NCBI RefSeq assembly: GCF_001866665.1
Contig: NZ_MLYO01000009.1
Span: 62,001-126,000 of the forward strand
DNA length: 64,000 bases
Reading direction: 5' to 3'
DNA from: Streptomyces monashensis
GTDB taxonomy: Bacteria > Actinomycetota > Actinomycetes > Streptomycetales > Streptomycetaceae
Position numbers and translations under genes: made by a program. This document shows, piece after piece, positions 25,202 to 34,198 of this stretch. Below the pieces are notes generated by a model, which saw only the letters and a list, made by a program, of their open reading frames with translations, was not told where the DNA came from and ran no database searches. Within the stretch, counting starts at the first letter, position 1; each line of letters opens with the position of its first letter.

Positions 25202-27028
25202 TCAGAGGGCGAGTTCGGGCCGGTAGTGGTCCAGCCAGAGGGAGAGGTCGACGACGCGTTCGAGGCGCAGGCGGTGGCCCCACCCCAGTCGCTCGGGCGG
25301 GGTGTCGAGGCAGGGCTTGATGCGGGTCTCGTCGGCGAGGGCGCGGACCTGTCCGGTGGCGAGCGCGTCGCGGGCCAGGTTCTGCAGGCCGCGGTTGTAG
25401 TCGGGGTGGTGGGTGGCCGGGTAGTGGTTCTTGGGGCGGTGCAGCACCGAGTCCGGGGCGAGGCCGGCGCCCATCGCGCGCAGGAGGCTCTTCTCCCGTC
25501 CGTCGAAGCTCTTCAGCGCCCAGGGGGTGGTGAAGGCGTACTCGACGAGCCGGTGGTCGCAGTACGGGACACGGACCTCCAGGCCCTGGACCATGCTGAG
25601 GCGGTCCTTGCGGTGCAGGAGTTGGCGCAGCCAGCGGGTCAGGGACAGGTGCTGCATCTCGCGTTGGCGGTGTTCGGCGGGGCTCTCGCCGTCGGTGTGC
25701 GGTACGGCGGCCAGGGCGGTGCGGTAGGTGTCGTCGCGGAACTCGGAGATGCGCAGGTCGAGTTCGGGGTTCAGGGGCATGGCGGCCTCGTCGCCCGTCA
25801 CCAGCAGCCACGGGAAGGTTTCCGCTGCCAGGGCCTTCGGGTTGTGGAACCAGGGGTAGCCGCCGAAGACCTCGTCGGCCGCCTCGCCGGAGAGGGCGAC
25901 GGTGGAGTGCCGGCGGATCTCGCCGAACAGCAGGTACAGCGAGGTGTCCATGTCGCCGACACCGATGGGTGAGTCACGGGCCACGACGACCGCCTTGCGG
26001 TGCCCGGGGTCGAGCAGGGCGCGCGGGTCGAGGACGACGGTGCTGTGGTCGGTGCCGATGTAGGCGCCGGCCTCGGTGGCGTAGGGCGTGTCGTGGCCGG
26101 TGCGCAGGACGTCGCCGGTGAACTGTTCCGCCTGGTCGCTGTAGTCGACGGCGTAGGAGCGGATCCGGGCGTCCGGGCCCTCGCGCAGGCGGAGTTCGTC
26201 GGCGAGCAGGGCGGTCAGAACGGTGGAGTCGATACCACCCGAGAGCAGGCTGCACAGCGGGACGTCCGCTTCGAGCTGGCTGCGGGCCGCGGCACCGACC
26301 AGGGCGCGGATCCGCTCGACGGCCGCGTCCTGGTCGTCGGTGTGGTCGGCGGCCTCCAGCTGCCAGTAGCGGCGTTCACGGATGCCGCCCCGGTCCAGGA
26401 CGAGCACGCCGCCCGGCTCGACCTCCCTGACGCCGGACCACACGGTCGGGCCGGTGTTGAACAGCAGGCTGTACGCCTCCCGCAGCCCGTCCGCGTCCAC
26501 CCGGGGCCGGATCTCCGGGTGGGCGAACAGGGCCTTGGGCTCGGAGGCGAAAGCGAGGCCGCCGGCGACGGCCGCCCAGAACAGGGGCTTCACCCCGAGC
26601 CGGTCGCGGACCAGGAGCAGCCGCTGGGCGCGCTCGTCCCAGACGGCGAAGGCGAACATGCCCTCCAGGTGCTCGGCCACCGTCTCCCCCCACTCGGCGT
26701 ACGCCCGCAACACCACCTCGGTGTCACTGCGGGTGCGGAACACATGGCCCCGGCCGCGCAGTTCGCTGCGCAGCTCGTGGTGGTTGTAGACCTCGCCGCT
26801 GTAGGTGAGCACGATGCCCGGCTTCTCGGGCCGGTCGGTCATCGGCTGTACGCCGCCTTCGAGGTCGATGACGGCCAGTCGGCGGTGGCCGATCGCGGCC
26901 CGCTCGCCGAGCCACACGCCTCCGGCGTCGGGGCCGCGCGGGGTGAGGGCGGCGGTCATGGCCTCGATGACCGGGGCCTGGGTACGGGCGTCGCTGTGGA
27001 AGGACGCCCAGCCGGTGATTCCGCACAT
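25202..27028 (-). CDS. asnB: Asparagine synthase-like glutamine amidotransferase
   Basis: A 608-residue AsnB-type enzyme. Class II glutaminase domain: Cys2 nucleophile in MCGITGWAS, RRLAVIDLEGGVQPM, YSGEVYNHHELR, SDTEVVLRAYAEWG. The synthetase domain has the ATP-pyrophosphatase loop LLSGGIDST and the motif ALSGEAADEVFGGYPW. Such enzymes make asparagine or, in biosynthetic clusters, amidate carboxyl groups of natural products. The location between an exporter and a P450/isocyanide synthase pair favours the second role. ATG 27028 is fixed by Cys2 and an AGGAG eight bases upstream; the open frame upstream to 27139 is not coding. The start lies 16 bases after the exporter stop. Confidence 0.88.
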   Translation of the reverse strand: MCGITGWASFHSDARTQAPVIEAMTAALTPRGPDAGGVWLGERAAIGHRRLAVIDLEGGVQPMTDRPEKPGIVLTYSGEVYNHHELRSELRGRGHVFRTRSDTEVVLRAYAEWGETVAEHLEGMFAFAVWDERAQRLLLVRDRLGVKPLFWAAVAGGLAFASEPKALFAHPEIRPRVDADGLREAYSLLFNTGPTVWSGVREVEPGGVLVLDRGGIRERRYWQLEAADHTDDQDAAVERIRALVGAAARSQLEADVPLCSLLSGGIDSTVLTALLADELRLREGPDARIRSYAVDYSDQAEQFTGDVLRTGHDTPYATEAGAYIGTDHSTVVLDPRALLDPGHRKAVVVARDSPIGVGDMDTSLYLLFGEIRRHSTVALSGEAADEVFGGYPWFHNPKALAAETFPWLLVTGDEAAMPLNPELDLRISEFRDDTYRTALAAVPHTDGESPAEHRQREMQHLSLTRWLRQLLHRKDRLSMVQGLEVRVPYCDHRLVEYAFTTPWALKSFDGREKSLLRAMGAGLAPDSVLHRPKNHYPATHHPDYNRGLQNLARDALATGQVRALADETRIKPCLDTPPERLGWGHRLRLERVVDLSLWLDHYRPELAL

Positions 27029-27044
27029 GGGGACGACTCCTCGG

Positions 27045-28496
27045 TCAGGGATGGTGGGCGGCGGGAGCCGCGTCGGTGGACATCTCGTGCTCGAGCGCCG
27101 GCCCGCGTCCTCGCCGTGCGAGCAGGGGTACGGCGACACAGGCGGCGACCGCCGCCAGGCTCAGCCCGGCCCTCACGCCGTCGTCGCCTCCGGCCAGGCC
27201 CCAGGCGGCGGTGGCCAGGGCCGGGCCGAGGGTGAAGCCGAGGCTGCGGGCCAGCTGGACGGATGAGCCCACGGTCGCCGTGCGGTCCGGTGGGGCGGCG
27301 CCCATGACGAGGGCCTGGGTGGGGCCGCCGTTGAGGCCCATGCCGAGGCCGGCCAGCGCCAGTCGCCAGGCCACGTCGACCGGCGACCAGTCACCTCCCA
27401 GCGGAACGAGGAGGAGCAGACCGGTGGCGGTGAGGGCGGCGCCGGTGACCGCGACCGGCCGGGCCCCGGTGGGGGTCCCCCCGCGCGAGCGGAGCCGAGC
27501 GTGGGGGAGGTCGGCGAGGCGACCGCCGACCGGGCCGGCCAGCCCCATGCCGAGCGGGAAGGCGAGCACGGTCAGCCCGGTCGTGGTGGCGCTGACGCCG
27601 TCGTCGCGCTGGAGGTGCAGGGCGACGACGTAGTGCATCGCCGCGAAACCGGCCGCCAGCGCCAGCACCGCCGTATGCGCCCGGAGCAGCCCCGTCGCGC
27701 GCAGGGCGCCGACGACCGGGCGGCCGCCCGGTCCCCGCAGCCACCACCACGACGGCGGTACGGCGGCGAGCGCGAGCACCAGCCACCCCGGGCTTCCCGG
27801 CGCCAGGGTCAGCGCCAGCAGCAGGGCGGCCACCCCGGAACCCACCAGCAGCGCATCCGCCGCCGACCGCCGGTCGGGCAGGCGCAGGCCCCCGTCTCTC
27901 GGCATCGCCCTCCACGCCACGACCAGGGCGAGCAGGCAGAACGGGATCTTGACGAGGAAGACGGCGCGCCAGCCCAGGTGGTCCAGCAGGAGTCCGCCCA
28001 CCGCCGGGCCGGTGACGGCGCCCAGCGGGCCCAGCGTCGCGGGCACGCTCATGGCCCGCCCGCGCAGTTCCGGCCGTACCGAGCGCAGGGCGAGAACCGG
28101 CATCAGGACGAAGAGCACGGCACCGAACGCGCCCTGCGCGAGGCGAGCGGTGACCAGCCATGGCGCCCAGGGTGCGGCGGCCGCCAGCGCGCTGCACAGA
28201 GCGAAGCCCGCGGTCGCGACCAGCAGGGCGGAGCGCATCCCGGCCCCGTCCAGCCACCGGCCGACAGGCAACAGCAGGGCCACCACGGGCAGTTGATAGC
28301 CCAGGACCGCCCACTGGGCGGTCGCGGCGGAGACGTGCAGACCGTCGGCGATGTCCGTCAGGGCCACGTTGACGATGTTCATGTCGAGCATCGCCACGAA
28401 CGACAGCAGTCCGGCGACGCCAACGAGCAGCCAGCGGTCCTCGCCGCCGACGGATATGCGGCCGGGCTGTGCCGAACCCGGGCTGTGGCCTGTCAC
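27045..28496 (-). CDS. MFS drug/metabolite exporter (DHA2-like)
   Basis: A 483-residue membrane transporter with about 12-14 helices. The N-terminal LLSFVAMLDMNIVNVALTDI and QWAVLGYQLPVVALLLPVGR match the EmrB/QacA-type efflux family. It is first in the AsnB/P450/isocyanide synthase operon and probably exports the product. GTG 28496 is used, with GGGGCGG upstream. A hydrophilic insert PHARLRSRGGTPTG in the central loop is encoded by a palindromic repeat element that inserted in frame (see 27470-27511). Confidence 0.85.
   Translation of the reverse strand: MTGHSPGSAQPGRISVGGEDRWLLVGVAGLLSFVAMLDMNIVNVALTDIADGLHVSAATAQWAVLGYQLPVVALLLPVGRWLDGAGMRSALLVATAGFALCSALAAAAPWAPWLVTARLAQGAFGAVLFVLMPVLALRSVRPELRGRAMSVPATLGPLGAVTGPAVGGLLLDHLGWRAVFLVKIPFCLLALVVAWRAMPRDGGLRLPDRRSAADALLVGSGVAALLLALTLAPGSPGWLVLALAAVPPSWWWLRGPGGRPVVGALRATGLLRAHTAVLALAAGFAAMHYVVALHLQRDDGVSATTTGLTVLAFPLGMGLAGPVGGRLADLPHARLRSRGGTPTGARPVAVTGAALTATGLLLLVPLGGDWSPVDVAWRLALAGLGMGLNGGPTQALVMGAAPPDRTATVGSSVQLARSLGFTLGPALATAAWGLAGGDDGVRAGLSLAAVAACVAVPLLARRGRGPALEHEMSTDAAPAAHHP
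27470..27511. repeat. REP-like palindromic element inside an MFS gene
   Basis: The sequence begins TGGGGGTCCCCCCGCGCGAG and ends GTGGGGGAGGT, an imperfect hairpin that I know as a frequent short repeat of Streptomyces genomes, usually found between genes. Here it sits within the exporter coding sequence without breaking the frame, adding about 14 loop residues. Confidence 0.7.
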
Positions 28497-28870
28497 CGTT
28501 GCCGCCCCTCACGGTCGTGGGTGGGCTGCCGGACGACAGCCTCGTCCCACAAGTCGGGAGGGATCGCACACGAGTTCCCGGGCGCGGCCGGAAATCATGG
28601 CGGGCAGGCTGAAACTGCCCCCGCCGGTCAGTCGCGGCTTCAGTCGCGGCGGCCGCCGCGAGAACGGCCACGGTGGCCGCGAGAAGCGGCCCGCGCTGAA
28701 CACTCCCGCTGCCCGGCGCGTGCCGTACGCCACGCCGACGTCCCGTCCGCGTCCAGGAGTTGAACCACGGACCAGAAGCGGTACATGACTCGGTCGCCGC
28801 CTGATCCGGGCATGCGGCCGAGCGGGCAGGACGCGACCGGCGTCCTGCCCGAGCCCGTGCAGCAGCCCGT
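28497..28870. other. Intergenic region between the uptake ABC genes and the exporter operon
   Basis: 374 bases holding the terminator of the ABC operon (28823-28851) and, nearer 28500, the likely promoter of the exporter/AsnB/P450/isocyanide synthase operon. It contains direct repeats CAGTCGCGG (around 28627 and 28638). The open frame across it lacks coding character. No iron-box-like sequence was seen. Confidence 0.5.
28823..28851 (-). terminator. Intrinsic terminator of the ABC uptake operon
   Basis: Perfect twelve-base arms CGGGCAGGACGC (28823-28834) and GCGTCCTGCCCG (28840-28851) with a five-base loop, 20 bases beyond the ABC ATPase stop on the minus strand. It suggests the uptake genes and the exporter operon are separate transcripts. 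Confidence 0.8.
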
Positions 28871-29685
<815 letters not shown>

Positions 29686-29689
<4 letters not shown>

Positions 29690-30759
29690 CTGCCGCTCCC
29701 CAGGCGCCGGTCCAGCAGGTACAGCAGGGCCGGAGCCCCGAGCAGCGAGGTGACCACGCCCACCGGCAGCTCCTGCGTGTCCATCGCCGTACGGCACACG
29801 ATGTCGACCACGACCAGCAGCAGAGCGCCGAACAGCGCGGAGACCGGCAGGAGGCGCCGGTGACCGCCGCCGACGACCAGGCGGCACACATGCGGCACCA
29901 TCAACGCCACGAACGCGATCGCGCCGGAGACCGCCACCAGGACACCGGTCAGCACGCTGGTCACGGTGAACAGCTCCCGGCGCAGCCGGGTGACGTCGAT
30001 GCCGAGTCCGGCGGCCGTCTCGTCGCCCATCAGCAGGGCGTTCAGGCCCCGGGCGCGTGCCTGGAGCCACAGCAGTGCGGCGGGTACGGCGACGGCGGGC
30101 AACGCGAGCAGTTCCCACGTCGCTCCGCTGAGGCTGCCCATGAGCCAGAACAGGACGCTGTGGGTCTGCTGCTCGTCCCCGGCCTGCAACACCAGGTAGC
30201 TGGTGAACCCGGAGAGGAACTGGCCGATCGCGACCCCGGCCAGCACCAGCCGCAGCGGCGCGAACCCTCCGCCGCGCCGGGCCACCGCCCACACCAGCGC
30301 GAACGTCGCCAGCGCGCCCGCGAAAGCCGCCCCGGACAGTCCCAGTCCCAGTGCCCCGCCCGCGCCGAGGCCGAGGACGATCGAGACGACCGCGCCGAGG
30401 GAGGCGCCGTTGGAGACACCCAGCAGATAGGGGTCGGCCAGCGGGTTGCGCACCAGCGCCTGGACGGCCGTACCGACGACACCGAGGCCCGCGCCGACGA
30501 GGGCGGCGAGAAGGGCGCGCGGCACACGGAGCTGCCAGACGATGAGGTCGTCCGTGCCGGGGCGCGGAGCCTCGCCGGACAGTCTTCGCCACACCACACT
30601 CCACACCTCGCCGGGCGGGATCGACGTCGAGCCGCAGGCCACGGCGGCCGTCAGCGCGGCCAGCAGTGCCACGGCCAGAACGGCCGCCACCGGACCGGCG
30701 GGCAGGCTGCCGCGCTCCTTTGCGGCCGCGGCATTCCGGCGCACCAATGTGAAGGCCAC
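29686..30759 (-). CDS. ABC transporter permease, FecCD family
   Basis: A 357-residue permease with about nine to ten helices. It shows the family hallmarks RVPRALLAALVGAGLGVVGT, VQALVRNPLADPYLLGVSNG, GDETAAGLGIDV and FVALMVPHVCRLVVG...RRLLPVSALFGA. One gene serves as a homodimeric channel. GTG 30759 starts two bases after the substrate-binding protein stop; the frame is open further upstream but there it overlaps that gene. Its stop overlaps the ATPase start. The family imports siderophores, heme, cobalamin or other metal chelates. Confidence 0.88.
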
Positions 30760-30761
30760 GA

Positions 30762-31841
30762 TCAGGCGACCTTGCCCGGGTACAGGGCCTTGGCGATGGC
30801 CTCGACCGTGTCGGCGTTCTCGACTCCCGCGATGGTGGTCCGCTCGGAGCCGATGCGCAGGAAGTGGCCGTCCTTGACCGCCTTCAGGCCCTTGGTGGCG
30901 GGGTTGGACTTCAGCCACTGCTCGGCCTCGTCGAACGCCTTCTTGTTCGCCGCGTCAGTGCCGCGGTTGCGGACGCCGAGCTGGATCCAGTCGGGGTTCT
31001 TGGCGATGACGTCCTCCCAGCCGACCTGCTTGTAGTCGCCGTCGCAGTCGGCGAAGACGTTGCGGGCTCCGGCCAGGGTGATCACGGCGTTGGCGATCTG
31101 GCGGTTGCAGGTGGCGGAGGGCTGCTTGGTACCGGCGTCGTAGTCGAAGAAGAAGTAGGTCGGCCGGTTGCCCTGCGCCGTACCGCTGACCGCTTTCTGG
31201 ACGGCGGCCACCTTCTCCTTCATCCCGGCGACGAGTTTCTGCGCCTGAGCGCTCGTGCCGGTGACCGCGCCGAGGGAGGTGATGTCGGCCTCGACAGCTG
31301 ACAGATCGGTCACCGGGCTCTTGCTCTGGGCAGCGCAGGCGGTGGACTTCAGGTAGATGTGCTTGATCCCGGCCGCCTTGAACTCCTCCGCCGTCGGCGC
31401 GTCTCCCATCCCTCCGCCTCCCATGCTTCCCATGGAGGCGAAGGTGTCGATGTAGAGGTCGGCGCCGGAGCCGAGCAGCTTCTCCTTCGGGATCACGGTC
31501 TGGCTGAGCACCTTGATCTTCTGCGCCTGTGCGTCGAGTGCGCCGGGCAGCGTGCCCTTGCCGGGCGGGAAGCCGGTGCCGATCACCTGGTCGCCGGCGC
31601 CGAGGCGGAGCAGCAGTTCCAGGCTGGAGGCGTTGCTGGTGACGATTCTCCTCGGGGCGCCGGCGAAGGTGGTCCTGGCGCCCGTGCAGTCGGTGACGGA
31701 CACCGGGTAGCCGCCGGAAGCCGCCTTCCCGGCCTGCCCCGCGTTCCCGTCCGCCGTGTCCTTCCCCCCGCCGCCGCAGCCCGCCAGCAGCAAGCCGCTG
31801 AGCCCGACGGCCGCGGTACCGCCCCACACACGAGAACGCAT
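30762..31841 (-). CDS. FecB/BtuF-type substrate-binding lipoprotein with Met-rich loop
   Basis: A 359-residue lipoprotein; the lipobox LLAGC places the lipidated Cys at 22. Two TroA-type lobes are evident (PRRIVTSNASSLELLLRLGA ... WEDVIAKNPDWIQLGVRN). It captures a metal complex outside the membrane and passes it to the FecCD permease. An unusual insertion SMGSMGGGGMGDAP places Met137, Met140 and Met145 in the loop after the first lobe, a pattern reminiscent of copper(I)-binding Met motifs. Paired cysteines (Cys52, Cys175 region, Cys246, Cys263) are also uncommon in this family. It is first of three genes; the ligand is unknown. Confidence 0.82.
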   Translation of the reverse strand: MRSRVWGGTAAVGLSGLLLAGCGGGGKDTADGNAGQAGKAASGGYPVSVTDCTGARTTFAGAPRRIVTSNASSLELLLRLGAGDQVIGTGFPPGKGTLPGALDAQAQKIKVLSQTVIPKEKLLGSGADLYIDTFASMGSMGGGGMGDAPTAEEFKAAGIKHIYLKSTACAAQSKSPVTDLSAVEADITSLGAVTGTSAQAQKLVAGMKEKVAAVQKAVSGTAQGNRPTYFFFDYDAGTKQPSATCNRQIANAVITLAGARNVFADCDGDYKQVGWEDVIAKNPDWIQLGVRNRGTDAANKKAFDEAEQWLKSNPATKGLKAVKDGHFLRIGSERTTIAGVENADTVEAIAKALYPGKVA

Positions 31842-31975
31842 CGAACAACTCCCGGATCCACTCGGTACACGGGCGAGCCTGCGCCACCCGCTCCAGTAGT
31901 CGGAGCGAAGGCGCCCTGAGTTCCCGGCCGGTTGGCAATCCGGCGCAGGTGAACCGCTCCCCGCACCGGCGCCGA

Positions 31976-32013
31976 GGGTGCCGGTGCCGTTCTTCGAGCC
32001 GGCACCGGCACCC
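31976..32013 (-). terminator. Intrinsic terminator after the sigma factor gene
   Basis: Perfect fourteen-base arms GGGTGCCGGTGCCG (31976-31989) and CGGCACCGGCACCC (32000-32013) with a ten-base loop, ten bases beyond the sigma factor stop on the minus strand. Confidence 0.82.
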
Positions 32014-32022
32014 TCCTGGCGC

Positions 32023-32670
32023 TCAGGCCGCCAGCGCGGCGGGCTGGTCCTCCCGCACTGCCTTGACGGCGTGGGAGGTGCCCCCGTCGTCCAGCAGGTC
32101 CATCAGCGTTGCGCGGGCTCGGGCCACGCGGGAGCGGACCGTGCCGATCGGGCAGTCGCTCACCTCGGCGGCCTCCGCGTAGGGCAGACCGAGCAGCTGC
32201 GTGAGGGTGAACGCCTCCCGGCGGTCATCGGGCAGTGAGGCCAGCAGATCCAGCAGGGCGATGCCGTCGTCAAAACCGGGCAGGTCGCACGGCTGGGTCA
32301 GTTCAGCGACCAGCTGCCAGTCCGGTACGTCGGCCAGGCGCGGGCGAGCGGCGGCGTACCGGTAACTGTCGATCACCGCCCGTCGGGCGATGGACAGCAG
32401 CCAGGCACGCGCCGAGGAACGGCCCTCGAAGCGGTGCAGACTGCCGAGCGCGCGCAGGAACGTGTCCTGCGCCAGGTCGTCCACGGCCTGGGGGTCGCCG
32501 CACAGATGGGCGACGTAGCGCTGGACGTCCCGGTGCAGGGCGCCCACGAACTGCTCGACCGCGTCCGCGTCACCGCCTCGGGCGGCCAGCGCCCATGCGG
32601 TGATCGATTCGTCGAGCGCTGCCGGAGTTTCGTTCCGGGTGCGCGGGGTGGGCAGGGCAGAGGTGATCAC
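32023..32670 (-). CDS. ECF-type RNA polymerase sigma factor
   Basis: A 215-residue sigma factor. Region 2 includes QRYVAHLCGDPQAVDDLAQD and TFLRALGSLHRFEGRSSARA WLLSIARR-type sequence. Region 4 shows LPDDRREAFTLTQLLGLPYA EAAEVSDCPIGTVRSRVARA. GTG 32670 is chosen because GAAGGA lies six bases upstream; an in-frame TTG at 32691 would place that site inside the coding sequence. No anti-sigma gene is adjacent. It lies between the metallophore uptake genes and the copper block, so it may regulate one of them. Confidence 0.85.
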   Translation of the reverse strand: MITSALPTPRTRNETPAALDESITAWALAARGGDADAVEQFVGALHRDVQRYVAHLCGDPQAVDDLAQDTFLRALGSLHRFEGRSSARAWLLSIARRAVIDSYRYAAARPRLADVPDWQLVAELTQPCDLPGFDDGIALLDLLASLPDDRREAFTLTQLLGLPYAEAAEVSDCPIGTVRSRVARARATLMDLLDDGGTSHAVKAVREDQPAALAA

Positions 32671-32849
32671 CTGGTGTCCTTCTCGGGTCAACCATGATCC
32701 GGACCAGGGCGCGCCACAGCGCGAGGTCCGGTGAGAGTGGGAGAGACGGCCCTACGGCGTCGCTGTGGCGCCACGGCGCCTGCGCGGTCGTACGGCCGTG
32801 GCCCGAGGCACGCACGGAGAGCCGGGCGGCCTCGGGAAACCAGCTGTCT

Positions 32850-33506
32850 TCAGACGACAGCGGTTCCCACGGGCGGACCTCGAGAGGTGATCGCGTGGAC
32901 GAGAAGCAGGAGACGCGGCGCCCGGCCGGCCCGGCGGCGCCGCAGGTGGACGCGCGGGCGGTCCGGAGTGTCGGGCAGGGCCAGCAGCAACCGCAGCGGC
33001 GCCGCCAGCCGTCCGGCCGCCGCCCGCAGGATCCGGAAGGCGGCCTTCTCACCGTAGGCCAGCCACAGGCCGCTCAGCACCGCGGCGAGCAGGTGGGCGG
33101 CGAGCATGCCGAACGACGACGAACCGCCGTCCATGGAGTGCCCCATGTGATCCATGGGGCTCATGCCCGTGTGGCCCCCGTGCATGGCGCCCATGTCCAT
33201 GGAGCCCATGCCGCTCATCTCCATGGAGGCCGAGCCGTCGGACGTGCCGGTCGTCGACTGGGCGTAGGAGAACGCCTCGTGGAGCACCGTCTGGGCGGCG
33301 ACCACGACCGTCACGATCAGCGGCAGCCCGCGCTCACGCCCCGCCAGACACCAGCCCACGGCACCGGTCACGGCCCCGCCGGCGGCCAGCGCCCACGTGG
33401 GCACGTCGGTGCCGGACATCAGGACGTGGCCCAGGGCAGCGAGCAGCACGCACATGGCCGCGAACACCGCGGCCCGTGTCGCGCGAGCACACCACCCTGC
33501 TGTCAT
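32850..33506 (-). CDS. Met/His-rich membrane protein (DUF5134-like)
   Basis: A 218-residue protein with about five membrane helices. Between helices three and four lies a strongly Met/His-rich loop, residues 95-125 (MEMSGMGSMDMGAMHGGH and on to MDHMGHSM), of the type that binds copper. The tail after 175 is basic. It resembles the protein encoded at 37683-38282 (shared RAAVFA..CVLLAA.GH and AGRER.), so the two are paralogs flanking the copper ATPase operon. ATG 33506 has GAGGATGAGG upstream. The function is presumably copper binding or transfer across the membrane, by inference. Confidence 0.7.
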   Translation of the reverse strand: MTAGWCARATRAAVFAAMCVLLAALGHVLMSGTDVPTWALAAGGAVTGAVGWCLAGRERGLPLIVTVVVAAQTVLHEAFSYAQSTTGTSDGSASMEMSGMGSMDMGAMHGGHTGMSPMDHMGHSMDGGSSSFGMLAAHLLAAVLSGLWLAYGEKAAFRILRAAAGRLAAPLRLLLALPDTPDRPRVHLRRRRAGRAPRLLLLVHAITSRGPPVGTAVV

Positions 33507-33676
33507 GGTGCCTCATCCTCGCATCCGGGCTTCGGTCGTCGTGCGTGGGTACGGACCTCCACGGGGGACCGTACTCAATCCGCGGGGTGTGATCCAGCCC
33601 ACGACAACCGGCTGGAACTCGACGACACTCTGCCCCGACCTCTGGGAGAGGACTTCTCCGCCCTCAGAGCGGGCGA

Positions 33677-34198
33677 TCACGGACCACCGGCGCCCGGACG
33701 GACCACCACCGCGATCGTCTCGACCGGCGCGCTGCGCTCGAAGTGGAGCGTGAACGGCACGAGATCGCCCGCCCGCCAGCCGGAGCCGGCCCGCAGCGTC
33801 AGGTCCACACCGCGCGGCGACATGGACAGCACGCCGCCCGCGGGGACGCCGGCCGAGGTCACGTCCGTCTTGTAGGCGGCCCGGCCGCCCAGCATGCGGT
33901 GCCCGCTGAGGGTGATGCGGCTGTGCGTGGCGTTGGACGTCACGCTCACCAGCCGGTCGTCCGCGCCACCGACGTTGGCGATGTCGAAGAGCGCCGCGGT
34001 GTCCGTGCCGTCGCCGTACGGCAGGAGGACCCGCCCGTTCGAGACGGTGATCCGGGCCGGGCTGCCCGCCTTCCCGGCCCCGGCCCAGGTCGTGAGTCCG
34101 CCCAGGGCGAGGCTGCAGGCGGCCACGGGCGTGAGCGCGGCGAGGAGGGTGTCGGTCATGCGACGGCGCGTGGGTCGCCAGAGGTTCTGCTCGGTCAT
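33677..34198 (-). CDS. PCu(A)C-like copper chaperone, divergent
   Basis: A 173-residue exported protein with an N-terminal membrane signal (TLLAALTPVAACSLALGGLT) and a cupredoxin-like domain resembling PCu(A)C/DUF461: TAALFDIANVGGADDRLVSV, HSRITLSGHRM and GVLSMSPRGVDLTLRAG. The usual pattern ends with a PGG.H.ML-type pair. Here the second His/Met pair is replaced by SPRGVDLTL, so copper affinity may differ. The ATG overlaps the copper ATPase stop as ATGA, so the two are coupled. It probably receives or delivers copper outside the membrane. Confidence 0.75.
   Translation of the reverse strand: MTEQNLWRPTRRRMTDTLLAALTPVAACSLALGGLTTWAGAGKAGSPARITVSNGRVLLPYGDGTDTAALFDIANVGGADDRLVSVTSNATHSRITLSGHRMLGGRAAYKTDVTSAGVPAGGVLSMSPRGVDLTLRAGSGWRAGDLVPFTLHFERSAPVETIAVVVRPGAGGP

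Noticed and set aside
23504..25972. 822-codon plus-strand frame across the P450 and AsnB genes
   Set aside because: Antisense of two well-defined enzymes; no ribosome binding site or domain.
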